NCBI GenBank assembly: GCA_021372555.1 | Contig: JAJFUI010000356.1 | Span: 1 to 39,726 of the forward strand | DNA: 39,726 nt | From: Planctomycetaceae bacterium | GTDB lineage: Bacteria; Planctomycetota; Planctomycetia; Pirellulales; Thermoguttaceae | Reading direction: 5' to 3' | Part shown: piece by piece, positions 18,501 through 25,614 of the stretch | Layout of the letters: every line of letters starts with the position of its first letter | Position numbering within the stretch: the stretch's first letter is position 1 | The notes under the pieces: generated by a model | Seen by the model: the letters and a program-made list of their open reading frames with translations, nothing else | The model's database searches: none | What the model was told of the DNA's origin: nothing | Translations under genes and position numbers: made by a program

Positions 18501-19118
18501 GTAGAACAGGCGATCCGTCGCTATATCGAACGAGACTTCGTGGAGTTTTTTACTGAAAGCCAAGCATGGCCAGAATCGCCGCCAACAATCGAGCAAGTTT
18601 GCGTTAGCACGAACTCTGTCCGCTTCACGCTCCGTTGCGATGCCACGGCCGATGCACCGCCGCTGAAGATTGCCATCGACGCCGAATCCGGCTGGCTCCT
18701 GGCCGGACTGAGCGATTCCAATTGGGCCAAACGATTGCCGCCGGAGCAACGTCGCATTCTGACCACAGCGATCCTGGGTCTCTACAAGACCGCCGGCGTC
18801 CAGTTGGTCCGTCAGCAGTTGGAGGCGGAGTTCGCCCCGCCGATGCCACAATACAACATCACGTCAGACGGTCTAGTACTCTGGCCCGACGAGAACCAGG
18901 ACGTCGAGGTGGTCTACGATCTCACGGAAGCTCCCTGGATCGCTGCGCAATCCGTCCGTGGACTAGCTCGCCGCCGATTGCCAACGATCGAGCGGACGCG
19001 GATTCTGTTTAGTGAGACAACCGTCCCTTGGGATCGGTGGGTGCGTGCCTGGGACTGCGATCTGACCGGCGAAAGTCCCACTCGGGAACCTATTCTGCCG
19101 ACACGCGTTCTGCCATAG
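15543..19118 (+). CDS. Large multi-spanning membrane protein of unknown function
   Basis: I do not recognise this 1191-residue protein. The N-terminal half (about 1-590) is soluble and helix-rich with many Arg residues, including VLPRILRRVIRRHRGLAGFG near residue 52. A central block (about 595-910) holds perhaps seven or eight hydrophobic segments, among them FGGAFALVVFITEIWGMIAG, AAIILLGLFLLGLV, GVSLFLAFNLILNS, RLILGLFWFVVDLFRALVEA and TTIIWSIPGIFGFLVWEL. A soluble C-terminal part (about 912-1191) has LRPGFHSGTLPKRFSKLRTAERRA and a charged tail. No catalytic motif, nucleotide-binding loop or Cys cluster stands out. The first ATG is used; a second at 15624 (MSGSPITLEA) is possible. The frame is unbroken and its codon use fits its neighbours, so the gene is real. 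It converges on the CorC-type gene, nine bases apart. Confidence 0.88.
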   Translation: MASLPDGEVIASARETASPFPRPATDAMSGSPITLEAIYDAVRAAEPAAVFVLPRILRRVIRRHRGLAGFGLQVPHRKSYVIDRDDLLKIVDAAELGIEPDGQVPAKVILLSRPSQHSLVDSTRQAVLLRLWRLLFHARVHLDLEAKSAEGRLSATEIRKRIAAIGPICFDEARSVLAHENMLLPPRTDASTYIEFAATYLELRHFTPSFLPHFFPALTDVDAIDALLRNDVDAALLFAATRPTGADAPDDSMDWDLWTNVLPPEEPRSVDDEPVPRSPSSVRYRVLMRKSQRPATIGNLVRTAICHARAACCAPPELVLRTDAALRSDIHRMAARLQTAMELDPTVGRPWEAPLLALLHQTPRGIWTVEARLLYDLQKVCIDHERDVYTVDLVEWALSLGRRPIKRRLPAQRDVLMLKHLRSASRRLSAAHIPEPQRRQLAYLLRDVSHRIEARLREHLRPRIIAALDRVGLLPGNLPERVARKKLVEELLDRIEERGFLAIGNLRDAISRNNLKLPDIVGPLSVAPHEGVVGRVHRAAGWAWRSIVDFLHGDQLLRADRHLSLTLDGVYRRGEIYMRLMQRLSSPSFGTAIGRLFTRFISVPFGGAFALVVFITEIWGMIAGVKTTHAAGAGEAAQHQLILRDVDIAAIILLGLFLLGLVNSVRFRRAAAGVFKGIYSVFHVLIVEPIGWLAKSPFLRYLLGGWVFSLLFRFGIKPAIWTAAVWGLLRAHSFGQADWQTSPITGVSLFLAFNLILNSRPGRNAEEVLADWLAQGWRRFGLRLILGLFWFVVDLFRALVEAVERLIYTVDEWLRFRSGERRAALVLKAVTGAIWFFVAYIVRFAVNVLIEPQINPVKHFPVVTVGHKLLLGAYIPFAHTLERSTGMSAVEAGVVATTIIWSIPGIFGFLVWELKENWRLYAANRRPGLTPVIIGSHGENMGRLLRPGFHSGTLPKRFSKLRTAERRARTDGRWRPVHKHLQALEHVEQAIRRYIERDFVEFFTESQAWPESPPTIEQVCVSTNSVRFTLRCDATADAPPLKIAIDAESGWLLAGLSDSNWAKRLPPEQRRILTTAILGLYKTAGVQLVRQQLEAEFAPPMPQYNITSDGLVLWPDENQDVEVVYDLTEAPWIAAQSVRGLARRRLPTIERTRILFSETTVPWDRWVRAWDCDLTGESPTREPILPTRVLP

Positions 19119-19127
19119 AAGCGAGAC

Positions 19128-20477
19128 CTATACCCGCGGCGCATCCACGCGTTCCACTTGGGCCTCAAACACCTTCTGCCGTCGCACCTTGCGCACGACG
19201 ACCCGAAGACCCGGCCGAACTAGGACGTCGCCGCTGCGGAAGTGTCCGCCCAGGTGTCCGACGATCCAATCACTCAGATTTCGAACGCCCCCTTCAGGCG
19301 GTTGCAGCGGCGGGTCGGCTGCCAAATCGACCCCTGTCTGTTCCTTCAGCCGTTCGAGACTAATCCCACCGCCCGCAACCCATGCCCAACCGGCCGGCAT
19401 CACGTGGACCGGCAGCCGATCATACTCATCCTGAATTTCCCCGACCAGTTCCTCCAGAACGTCCTCGAGGGTAATCATGCCCTCGACTTTCCCGCTGGCG
19501 TCCCGTACGAGGGCGATGTGCGTGTGCTCGCGAATCAACCGTTCCAAACATGTGGCCAGCTTCATCTCCGCTGTGAGGCTTGGCAAGGGGCGCAACACGG
19601 CACGCAGCGATGCCTCGTGCGGCCGGCTCAACCGCATCAGCGACACGAGATCTTTGAAATTGACGTAGCCCAGGATCGACGCTGGATCGCCGGGGCGCTC
19701 GGCCACGGGGAATCGCGTGTGCATTTCCAGGTGTGCCGCCACGAGGCTGTCTTCCAGCGAGGCGTCGGCTCCCAACATGCTGATGTACTCGGCCGGCAGC
19801 ATGATCTCTCCCACCGTGCGGCTCGAAAAACGTGCGGCCCCCAGAATAATCCCTTCCTCACGCTCGCCAATTAGTCGCGACGCCCTCGCCGAAGCCGCCT
19901 GCGCGCGGAGTTCCAGCAACTCCGCGGCCTCGATCTTCACTCCGGGTTGAATCCGTGGCCGCCACCGTCGCTCGCTCCACGCCATCATCGTTGTAACGCA
20001 AATCTCGAATAGCCAAACAGCCGGCCACACACTGAAGCAGAACCATCGCATTGGCCTCGATAGCCGCAAACACACCCATTCCTTGTTACGAAGCGAGAAC
20101 ACCTTAGGCGCCAACTCGCCAAACAGGATAGTGAGCATTGTCAACGGAACCACCACGATCGCCAGCGCCAACACCGTGGCCGTCCCGTGAGATAGATGGA
20201 AGTGGCCGTATAAGAACGGCTCAATCTTCTCGTTGGCGCCGGCGCCGCCAATTGCCGCCGCAACAGCCGCCAGGAGGGTGACAGCCACCTGCACGGCGGC
20301 CAGACTGGCCTCCATGTTCTCCTTCATATACAAGGCGGCCCTCGCCCCGGCTCGGTTCTCTTTCACCAAAACCCGCAGCCGCGCAACCGTTACCGACGCC
20401 AACGCAATCTCGTAGCCGGCAAAGAAGCCATTAAGCCCCACCAGGGCCACGATGATGCCCAACTCAATTAGTCCCAC
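19128..20477 (-). CDS. CNNM/CorC-type hemolysin-family membrane protein (DUF21-CBS-CorC)
   Basis: This 449-residue protein has the full architecture of the UPF0053/CNNM family, implicated in magnesium or other cation transport and often annotated hemolysin-like. The N-terminal DUF21 transmembrane domain has GLNGFFAGYEIALAS, the GGAGANEKIEPFL region, and LFGELAPKVFSLR. Two CBS repeats follow (about residues 215-335), including MLPAEYISML, RFPVAERPGDPASILGYVNF and ALVRDASGKVEGMITLEDVL. The C-terminal CorC_HlyC domain has GWAWVAGGGISLERLKE and LRVVVRKVRRQKVFEAQVER. The annotated start is GTG 20477 because GGAGG (20485-20489) lies seven bases upstream and the membrane domain begins immediately; a longer frame begins with TTG at 20519. 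It is divergent from nadV. Confidence 0.92.
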   Translation of the reverse strand: MGLIELGIIVALVGLNGFFAGYEIALASVTVARLRVLVKENRAGARAALYMKENMEASLAAVQVAVTLLAAVAAAIGGAGANEKIEPFLYGHFHLSHGTATVLALAIVVVPLTMLTILFGELAPKVFSLRNKEWVCLRLSRPMRWFCFSVWPAVWLFEICVTTMMAWSERRWRPRIQPGVKIEAAELLELRAQAASARASRLIGEREEGIILGAARFSSRTVGEIMLPAEYISMLGADASLEDSLVAAHLEMHTRFPVAERPGDPASILGYVNFKDLVSLMRLSRPHEASLRAVLRPLPSLTAEMKLATCLERLIREHTHIALVRDASGKVEGMITLEDVLEELVGEIQDEYDRLPVHVMPAGWAWVAGGGISLERLKEQTGVDLAADPPLQPPEGGVRNLSDWIVGHLGGHFRSGDVLVRPGLRVVVRKVRRQKVFEAQVERVDAPRV

Positions 20478-20484
20478 TTGCGCA

Positions 20485-20489
20485 CCTCC
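20485..20489 (-). promoter_or_regulatory. Ribosome-binding site deciding the GTG start of the CorC-type gene
   Basis: GGAGG on the minus strand is spaced seven bases from GTG 20477. No comparable site precedes the upstream TTG at 20519. Confidence 0.6.
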
Positions 20490-20630
20490 GGCACGTTTTT
20501 TACCAAACCTACGCCGCAAGCGGAAGGCCGTTGGAACAGCGATCAGGGACGGACGAACCGTCGGCGATCTTCATGTTTCGTCCGAGATTGACCAGTGTCG
20601 CCTGCCGAATAAAATGCAGCGCCGAACAGA

Positions 20631-22076
20631 ATGATCGGCTCGGCCAAGCCTTCTCTCATGGAATTGTGGCGGATGCACCCCACCGAAAACCTCATTCTCC
20701 GCACCGACAGCTATAAGTTTACCCATTGGAAGCAATACCCGCCGGGAACCGAACGAGTCTATTCCTACTTCGAAAGCCGCGGAGGCCAATGGTCCGACGT
20801 TGTGTTCTTCGGTCTTCAATATTATCTGAAGCGATTCTTCGAAGGCCAAGTCATCACCGCGAAGAAGATTGACGAGGCGGAACGGCTGCTCGCCCTGCAC
20901 TTCGACAATCCGCGGCTCTTCAATCGCGCTGGCTGGGAGCACATCGTGCGGGCCCACGATGGTCGACTTCCCGTCGTCATCAAGGCCGTCCCGGAAGGCT
21001 GCGTCGTCCCAGGCCACAACGTTCTCATGACTATCGAAAACACCGACCCGGATTGTTACTGGCTTACCAATTATCTCGAAACTCTTCTGGTTCAAGTCTG
21101 GTATGGCTCGACCGTTGCCACACAATCGCGGGAAATGAAGAAACGCATCCTTGGCTATCTCAATCGCACTGGCGACCCAGGCCTCATCGACTTCAAGCTC
21201 CACGATTTCGGCTTCCGCGGAGTAAGCAGTGTGGAATCGGCCGGCGTCGGCGGTGCTGCCCACCTGGTCAACTTCCTCGGAAGCGACACGTTCGAAGGCA
21301 TCATGATTGCCCGAGCATTCTACGGGGAGTCAATGGCCGGCTTTTCCATTCCCGCAGCCGAACATTCCACCATCTGCTCCTGGGGTGAAAAGCACGAGGC
21401 CGACGCCATGCAAAATATGCTCTCGCAGTATCCCACCGGTCTGGTGGCTGTCGTCAGCGACAGCTTCGACATCTTCGCCGCTTGCCGAGAGGTGTGGGGT
21501 GAGCGCCTTCGCGATCAGGTGCTCGGACGAGACGGTTGCGTGATCATCCGCGCCGACTCGGGCGACCCGCCCACCGTACTTGCCTCGGGGAGGCCCAGCG
21601 TGCTGGGAATCCTCGCCGACAAGTTTGGATACCGGGCCAATGCCAAAGGCTACAAGGTACTCACTCCGCGCATCCGGGTCATCCAAAGCGATTGGGTCGA
21701 CTTCGAAATGCTCGACCGCGTCCTCTCCGCCATGGAGCGCGCTGGGTTTTCCGCCGACAATATTTCCTTCGGCTCCGGCGGCGGACTCCTGCAAAAACTG
21801 AATCGCGACACGCTCAAGTTCGCGTTCAAGTGCGCCGCCGTCGTCGTCAATGGCCGAGAGCGCGACGTCTACAAGAACCCCGTAACGGATCCAGCCAAAC
21901 AATCAAAGGGCGGCCGGCTGAAGCTCATCTGCGATGGGGAACAAGAGGGCAGGAGATACCGAACCGTCAGAGCGGACCAACCTGGCCGCGACGAACTGGT
22001 CGAGGTCTTCCGCAACGGTAGAATTACGCGAGAATGGACGTTCGCCGAAATTCGCCACCGCGCACGCATCGCGTAG
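20631..22076 (+). CDS. nadV: Nicotinamide phosphoribosyltransferase
   Basis: This enzyme makes nicotinamide mononucleotide from nicotinamide and PRPP, the one-step NAD salvage route. The 481 residues align along their length with eukaryotic NAMPT as I recall it: ILRTDSYKFTHWKQYPPGTE, AVPEGCVVPGHNVL, IENTDPDCYWLTNYLETLLV, LHDFGFRGVSSVESAG (R196), GSDTFEG (D219), the phospho-acceptor His in IPAAEHSTI (H245), VSDSFDI, IRADSGDPP, and GSGGGLLQKL. D219 is the residue linked to nicotinamide rather than nicotinic acid use. The true start is uncertain: ATGs at 20631, 20658 and 20673 are in frame, and 20673 (MHPTENLILR) best matches the length of known N-termini. No Prs or nadM gene is adjacent. The TauE gene starts 39 bp downstream, so co-transcription is possible. 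Confidence 0.94.
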   Translation: MIGSAKPSLMELWRMHPTENLILRTDSYKFTHWKQYPPGTERVYSYFESRGGQWSDVVFFGLQYYLKRFFEGQVITAKKIDEAERLLALHFDNPRLFNRAGWEHIVRAHDGRLPVVIKAVPEGCVVPGHNVLMTIENTDPDCYWLTNYLETLLVQVWYGSTVATQSREMKKRILGYLNRTGDPGLIDFKLHDFGFRGVSSVESAGVGGAAHLVNFLGSDTFEGIMIARAFYGESMAGFSIPAAEHSTICSWGEKHEADAMQNMLSQYPTGLVAVVSDSFDIFAACREVWGERLRDQVLGRDGCVIIRADSGDPPTVLASGRPSVLGILADKFGYRANAKGYKVLTPRIRVIQSDWVDFEMLDRVLSAMERAGFSADNISFGSGGGLLQKLNRDTLKFAFKCAAVVVNGRERDVYKNPVTDPAKQSKGGRLKLICDGEQEGRRYRTVRADQPGRDELVEVFRNGRITREWTFAEIRHRARIA

Positions 22077-22115
22077 CCCGGCTGACTTCCGAGACGCGAT
22101 TTGGAGCCGTCGACG

Positions 22116-22961
22116 ATGAACACCCTGGAAATGGCAGTGGTCATTTGGCTTGCGTCGCTCCTTGCGGGCTTCTTGGGCGCGTTGACCGGTCTCGGTGGCG
22201 GTGTCGTCGTCGTTCCATTGCTCACCCTTGGCTTTCACTTCGACATCCGTTACGCCATCGGCGCCTCGCTGGTTTCCGTCATTGCCACGTCTTCCGGCGC
22301 TGCGGCTGCATACGTGAAGGAAGGCTATGCCAATCTGCGGATCGGTATTTTACTGGAAATCGCAACCACGTCGGGCGCACTGGCCGGAGCCTTCTTGGCC
22401 GCTTATTTGCTACCGCAAGCCGTAGCGGTCATCTTCGGCATCGTGCTGGTTTGTTCGGCGTATCTCTCGGGGCGACCTCGGCGCGCCCGGCCAGGACACC
22501 AAGAGTTAGATCCACTGGCCTCACGCTTGCGGCTGGACGGTTCTTATCCCGTTGAGGGTAACTGGATTGAGTACCACATCCGCAATGTCCCCGGCGGGTT
22601 CGGCGCCATGTTCATCGCCGGTGTCCTCTCGGGGCTGTTGGGGATCGGTTCCGGCGCCATGAAGGTGCTCGCGATGGACCAGATCATGCGCGTTCCTTTC
22701 AAAGTATCCACTACCACAAGCAACTTCATGATCGGTGTCACTGCCGCGGCGAGCGCCGGTGTGTATCTCAACCGCGGCTACGTCGCGCCCGGCCTTGTGA
22801 TGCCCGTGATGCTAGGAATTCTCCCGGGTGCGCTCCTCGGGGCGAGGCTACTGCCAAGAGCCGAAACCCGGTTGCTCCGAATCCTTTTCGCCGCGGTGAT
22901 CCTTTTTCTTGCTGCCGAAATGATCTACGGTGGGCTGAGCGGTCATGTGGGAGGCGTCTGA
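22116..22961 (+). CDS. TauE/SafE-family sulfite/sulfonate exporter-like permease
   Basis: This 281-residue integral membrane protein belongs to the TauE/SafE family, thought to export or import small sulfur-containing anions. It shows the family's internal duplication. The first half begins with LLAGFLGALTGLGGGVVVVP and VIATSSGAAAAYVKEG. The second begins with MFIAGVLSGLLGIGSGAMKV and VSTTTSNFMIGVTAAASAGV. About eight hydrophobic segments are present, and a short non-membrane loop rich in Arg lies near residue 125. ATG 22116 is chosen; the frame also runs back to a TTG at 22101. The next gene, of the DUF1634 family, starts one base after the stop codon, a gene pair that is common for this permease family. 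The exact substrate cannot be read from sequence. Confidence 0.9.
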   Translation: MNTLEMAVVIWLASLLAGFLGALTGLGGGVVVVPLLTLGFHFDIRYAIGASLVSVIATSSGAAAAYVKEGYANLRIGILLEIATTSGALAGAFLAAYLLPQAVAVIFGIVLVCSAYLSGRPRRARPGHQELDPLASRLRLDGSYPVEGNWIEYHIRNVPGGFGAMFIAGVLSGLLGIGSGAMKVLAMDQIMRVPFKVSTTTSNFMIGVTAAASAGVYLNRGYVAPGLVMPVMLGILPGALLGARLLPRAETRLLRILFAAVILFLAAEMIYGGLSGHVGGV

Positions 22962-22962
22962 T

Positions 22963-23352
22963 ATGGCGGAAATGCGGGCAAACGCGACGAAGGATCAGTG
23001 GCTCGACACCCTCGTCGGCAATTTGCTGCGCGTGGGCGTTCTCTCCGCAGCCACGATCGTGCTTCTTGGCGGCACTGTTTATCTCTGGCGTCACGGCTCC
23101 GCGCCGCCCCACTATGAGAAGCTCCGAGAGCAATCGGCGGAGCTTCGATCCGTCGTTGGCATTTTGGGAGACGTCTTTTCCGGAAGCAGTCGCGGCACGA
23201 TCCAACTGGGCGTTCTGCTGCTTATCACCACGCCAATCATGCGAGTGCTCCTGTTGGCCATTGGTTTCGCGTGGCAGCGCGACCGGCTTTACGTCGTAGC
23301 GAGTGTGCTCGTCCTACTATTGCTCCTGTACAGCCTTCTCGGCAGCGGTTGA
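22963..23352 (+). CDS. DUF1634-family small membrane protein
   Basis: This 129-residue protein has three hydrophobic segments (near residues 22-40, 75-97 and 105-124), including VGVLSAATIVLLGGTVYLW, QLGVLLLITTPIMRVLLLAIGF and LYVVASVLVLLLLLYSLL. This matches the DUF1634 family, whose genes frequently sit next to TauE/SafE permeases and may supply an accessory subunit. That function is an inference from gene neighbourhood. GGGAGG (22949-22954) lies eight bases before ATG 22963. The frame is also open back to an ATG at 22945 that overlaps the permease gene. It is translationally close to the permease, with a one-base gap. Confidence 0.87.
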   Translation: MAEMRANATKDQWLDTLVGNLLRVGVLSAATIVLLGGTVYLWRHGSAPPHYEKLREQSAELRSVVGILGDVFSGSSRGTIQLGVLLLITTPIMRVLLLAIGFAWQRDRLYVVASVLVLLLLLYSLLGSG

Positions 23353-23411
23353 CAAACACTGCGTCCGCCGTTAGGGTTAGCAAATGGGGCGTGTTGCTCG
23401 TCCGTGTTCTC

Positions 23412-24161
23412 ATGACAGGTCGCGGGATGTCCACCGGGTCGCCAAACGGTTCCAATCCTCACGAAGGTTCCCTGGAAAAACTCCAACGGCGGATCGATTA
23501 CCGCTTCGCGGACCAGAACCTTTTGGTGTCCGCGTTGACCCACGCGTCCGGGGCCGAGCATCGGTTGGCTTCGAACGAACGGCTCGAGTTTCTTGGCGAC
23601 GCAATCCTCGGAGCCATCGTTTGCGAAATCCTCTACCAACAGTTCCCCGAGTTTCTCGAAGGCGAGTTGACGCGACTGAAGTCGATCGTCGTCAGCCGGC
23701 AAACCTGCGCGAAGCTAAGCGAAGCCCTCGGGATGCAGGAGTTCTTGATCCTGGGCAAGGGCATGACAACGCACCCGAGCGTCCCTTCTTCACTGTTGGC
23801 GGACGTCTTCGAGTCCCTTGTCGCGGCGATCTATCTGGATGGAGGCGATGCAGCCGCTCGTCGATTCATTTCCAACGCCGTGGGACCCGAAATTGAATTA
23901 GCCGCGGAAGGCGAGACGGGTAGCAACTACAAATCTCTCCTGCAGCAACTTGCCCAGCGGGAGCACGGCACCACGCCGACGTACCAGTTGCTTGACGAGA
24001 AAGGCCCGGATCACAGCAAGTGCTTCAAGGTCGCAGCCCAGGTCGGCTTGGATCGCTATCCGCCGGCATGGGGCCGCAATAAAAAAGAGGCTGAGCAGCG
24101 CGCCGCGCGAAACGCGCTTTGCCACTTGAGCGGTCAAACGCCGCCATTCCCGTCGGAATAG
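23412..24161 (+). CDS. rnc: Ribonuclease III
   Basis: This is a double-strand-specific endoribonuclease that processes rRNA and other structured RNAs. The 249-residue protein has the RNase III domain with the signature NERLEFLGD (55-63; E59 and D63) and the second metal-binding pair in LLADVFESLVAAIYLD (D131, E134). The double-stranded RNA-binding domain covers about 171-240, with NYKSLLQQLAQ, KCFKVAA and KKEAEQRAARNAL. Length is normal for bacterial RNase III. The open frame extends upstream to 23271, inside the DUF1634 gene, but homology begins after residue 18 of this start; ATG 23427 is a second candidate. It is probably the last gene of the nadV-tauE-DUF1634-rnc cluster, since a strong hairpin follows. 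Confidence 0.95.
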   Translation: MTGRGMSTGSPNGSNPHEGSLEKLQRRIDYRFADQNLLVSALTHASGAEHRLASNERLEFLGDAILGAIVCEILYQQFPEFLEGELTRLKSIVVSRQTCAKLSEALGMQEFLILGKGMTTHPSVPSSLLADVFESLVAAIYLDGGDAAARRFISNAVGPEIELAAEGETGSNYKSLLQQLAQREHGTTPTYQLLDEKGPDHSKCFKVAAQVGLDRYPPAWGRNKKEAEQRAARNALCHLSGQTPPFPSE

Positions 24162-24205
24162 CGCAGAGAACTGCCGTTATTCGACCGCCCCCCCAAGAAA
24201 TAGAA

Positions 24206-24231
24206 ACGCCCGGCCACATTTCGCCGGGCGT
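24206..24231. terminator. Hairpin between rnc and the histone H1-like gene
   Basis: ACGCCCGGC and GCCGGGCGT form a perfect 9-bp GC-rich stem with an 8-base loop, followed on the plus strand by CCCTTTCTC and flanked on the other side by purine-rich GAAATAGAA. It lies 44 bp after rnc and 66 bp after the H1-like gene, which run toward each other, so it can serve both. Confidence 0.7.
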
Positions 24232-24297
24232 CCCTTTCTCGTCGTAGCGGTCCAGACTGAACGTAGCTTCTTTCAGGCGGCGACGCCGCCGACGCAG

Positions 24298-24447
24298 CTA
24301 CTTCTTCGCAGCCTTCTTCTTGACTGCCTTTTTCGGGGCCTTCTTGGCCGGGGCCTTCTTGGCCGGAGCCTTCTTGGCCGGGGCCTTCTTCACCGCCTTC
24401 TTGGCCGGCTTCTTCGCGACCTTCTTGGCTGCCTTCTTCTTGGCCAC
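24298..24447 (-). CDS. Histone H1-like Lys/Ala/Pro-rich small protein
   Basis: This is a 49-codon gene: the protein is almost entirely Lys, Ala, Pro and a few Val, with repeats of [19 protein letters not shown] after an [20 protein letters not shown] opening. Such sequences match the C-terminal tail of eukaryotic linker histone H1 and the HC1-like proteins of bacteria, which bind DNA non-specifically and may compact the chromosome. The start is GTG 24447, because AGGAGG (24455-24460) lies seven bases upstream; the longer frame back to 24636 has no homology-like content and is less convincing. The gene is easily missed because of its size and its low complexity. Binding of nucleic acid is an inference from charge. 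Ribosome-associated or RNA-binding roles are possible. Confidence 0.85.
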   Translation of the reverse strand: MAKKKAAKKVAKKPAKKAVKKAPAKKAPAKKAPAKKAPKKAVKKKAAKK

Positions 24448-24454
24448 TACACGT

Positions 24455-24460
24455 CCTCCT
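24455..24460 (-). promoter_or_regulatory. Shine-Dalgarno deciding the GTG start of the H1-like gene
   Basis: A perfect AGGAGG on the minus strand, seven bases before GTG 24447, is stronger than the sites before most genes in the window. It suggests efficient translation of the small basic protein. Confidence 0.75.
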
Positions 24461-24613
24461 AAGTGAACAGGTGGGCGAGCGTCCTGCCGACATGCGGGCT
24501 GGGGCCGATGCGCGTCGAACCGCTCACCACGGAAACCACACAACGAACTTCCGACATCCTGTCCTTGGCGCTCACTCGCGCCACAACAAGCCGTCGTTCG
24601 TTTCCATTCATGA

Positions 24614-25096
24614 GGCATCGTCTCTTCGTGAGACAACTACCTCAATCGCTAATGATCGTACAGATTCCAAGAATCTTTGCAAGTACACTTTTTCAAAAAG
24701 CGCGCGTTTTGTGCGGGGATGAGTGCAGCGATCGATCGTGAAGTGATTCTAAGAGATCGCGCAAACCCTAGCGCGCTGTCGGCCCAGAACGATGACGAGT
24801 CACTCGCAATCGCACTCGTTCGATGGCGTGATCGCATCGCCTAGAGTCGTCATCGAATGTCAACGATGCCAGTGCGACGATGACGGTTCATCGCGGTTGT
24901 TCAAAGACGATGCCGCAATCATTCCTCAAGAAACTTGGCGTCATTTCGGCGCGAAGTCGCAATGGCTTCGCAGCGGCATATTGCCTGCGCACACGCGTTG
25001 GAGTCGCACTGCCCGGAGCTTCCGTAATACCTTTCGTCGCAAGGCCTTGCGCAGACGCATCCGACCCGCGTTTGAGCTCGCAACAAGCACGATGCC
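24614..25096. repeat. Scattered copies of ACGATGCC, CGATGACG and TCGCAA
   Basis: ACGATGCC occurs at 24863-24870, 24907-24914 and 25089-25096, and in inverted form at 24614-24621. CGATGACG occurs at 24790-24797 and 24878-24885, and inverted at 24848-24855; the last two can pair around a copy of ACGATGCC. TCGCAA occurs four times between about 24805 and 25085 and once inverted near 25183. This is more than expected by chance for unrelated sequence, though composition bias contributes. Confidence 0.55.
24655..24682 (-). promoter_or_regulatory. Putative promoter of the H1-like gene with a palindrome in the spacer
   Basis: On the minus strand TTGCAA (24682-24677) and TACGAT (24660-24655) are 16 bases apart. 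The spacer contains AGATTC-N3-GAATCT (24662-24676), a perfect inverted repeat that could be an operator. This would give a leader of about 200 bases. Confidence 0.35.
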
Positions 25097-25534
25097 ACTC
25101 ACCGCCAAGCGACTGGATTCCGACGTCACGCGCTGACCGGCTGGCGTCTCGATTCATAACGCGCCGAGATCCAGCAACACGTTGCGAGGAACAGGCACCA
25201 ATGAATCGTTCGTCTAGTTCGTTCGATGATCGCCCAGCGTCGAACCATTCGATTGTCGCGCATCTCGTAATGCGAAAGGTTGCTAGGTAATGCTCTCTGT
25301 CAGTGATCGATTGCGGAAGCGAGCGTCGCGTCCGACAAATAGCCGCGCAACGATTCGATGGACACAAGAATTTTTTTTCCGCGGTACATTTCCAGTTTGA
25401 TTGCCCCTGATCGAGTCACGACATTTTCTCAACCGGGCATCACCGCGTCGATCAGATGTTGCCTGGGGCGCGTTGCTTATCCGCATCGTGCTCAGCCAAG
25501 TCTTTTCGGGCGCGGTTCTGATCTTGCCCGTTCA

Positions 25535-25563
25535 TTGCCCGCCAGTGTTGCTCTTGGTATCAT
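25535..25563 (+). promoter_or_regulatory. Putative promoter of the small secreted protein gene
   Basis: TTGCCC (25535-25540) and TATCAT (25558-25563) are spaced 17 bases, about 50 bp before the start codon. The -10 matches five of six consensus positions. Confidence 0.4.
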
Positions 25564-25614
25564 TGCCGGTCGAGGGCAAGTGTCTGCAACTTTCCGACTT
25601 CCGGAGGTCAGGTC

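Larger units (their letters stand above)
24448..25614. other. Long gene-free region rich in recurring short words
   Basis: No reading frame here looks like a protein gene: the longest (24880-25290 plus, 24888-25367 minus) have no recognisable domain and overlap each other antisense. The stretch is dense in TCG and CGA triplets, particularly 24720-25370. It holds the leader and promoter of the H1-like gene, a TGGCGC/GCGCCA hairpin at 24566-24583 in that leader, an A/T-rich run near 25368, and the promoter of the gene at 25615. It could be regulatory, an uncharacterised RNA, or the remains of a gene. Confidence 0.6.

Noticed and set aside
24134..24493. A Glu/Gly-rich 119-codon minus-strand frame
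   Set aside because: It is the other-frame reading of the histone H1-like repeat (AAG repeats read as GGA/GAA) and has no independent support.
24888..25367. A 159-codon minus-strand frame and opposing plus frames in the gene-free region
   Set aside because: They overlap each other antisense and have no ribosome-binding site, no domain, and amino-acid content typical of random GC-rich frames.
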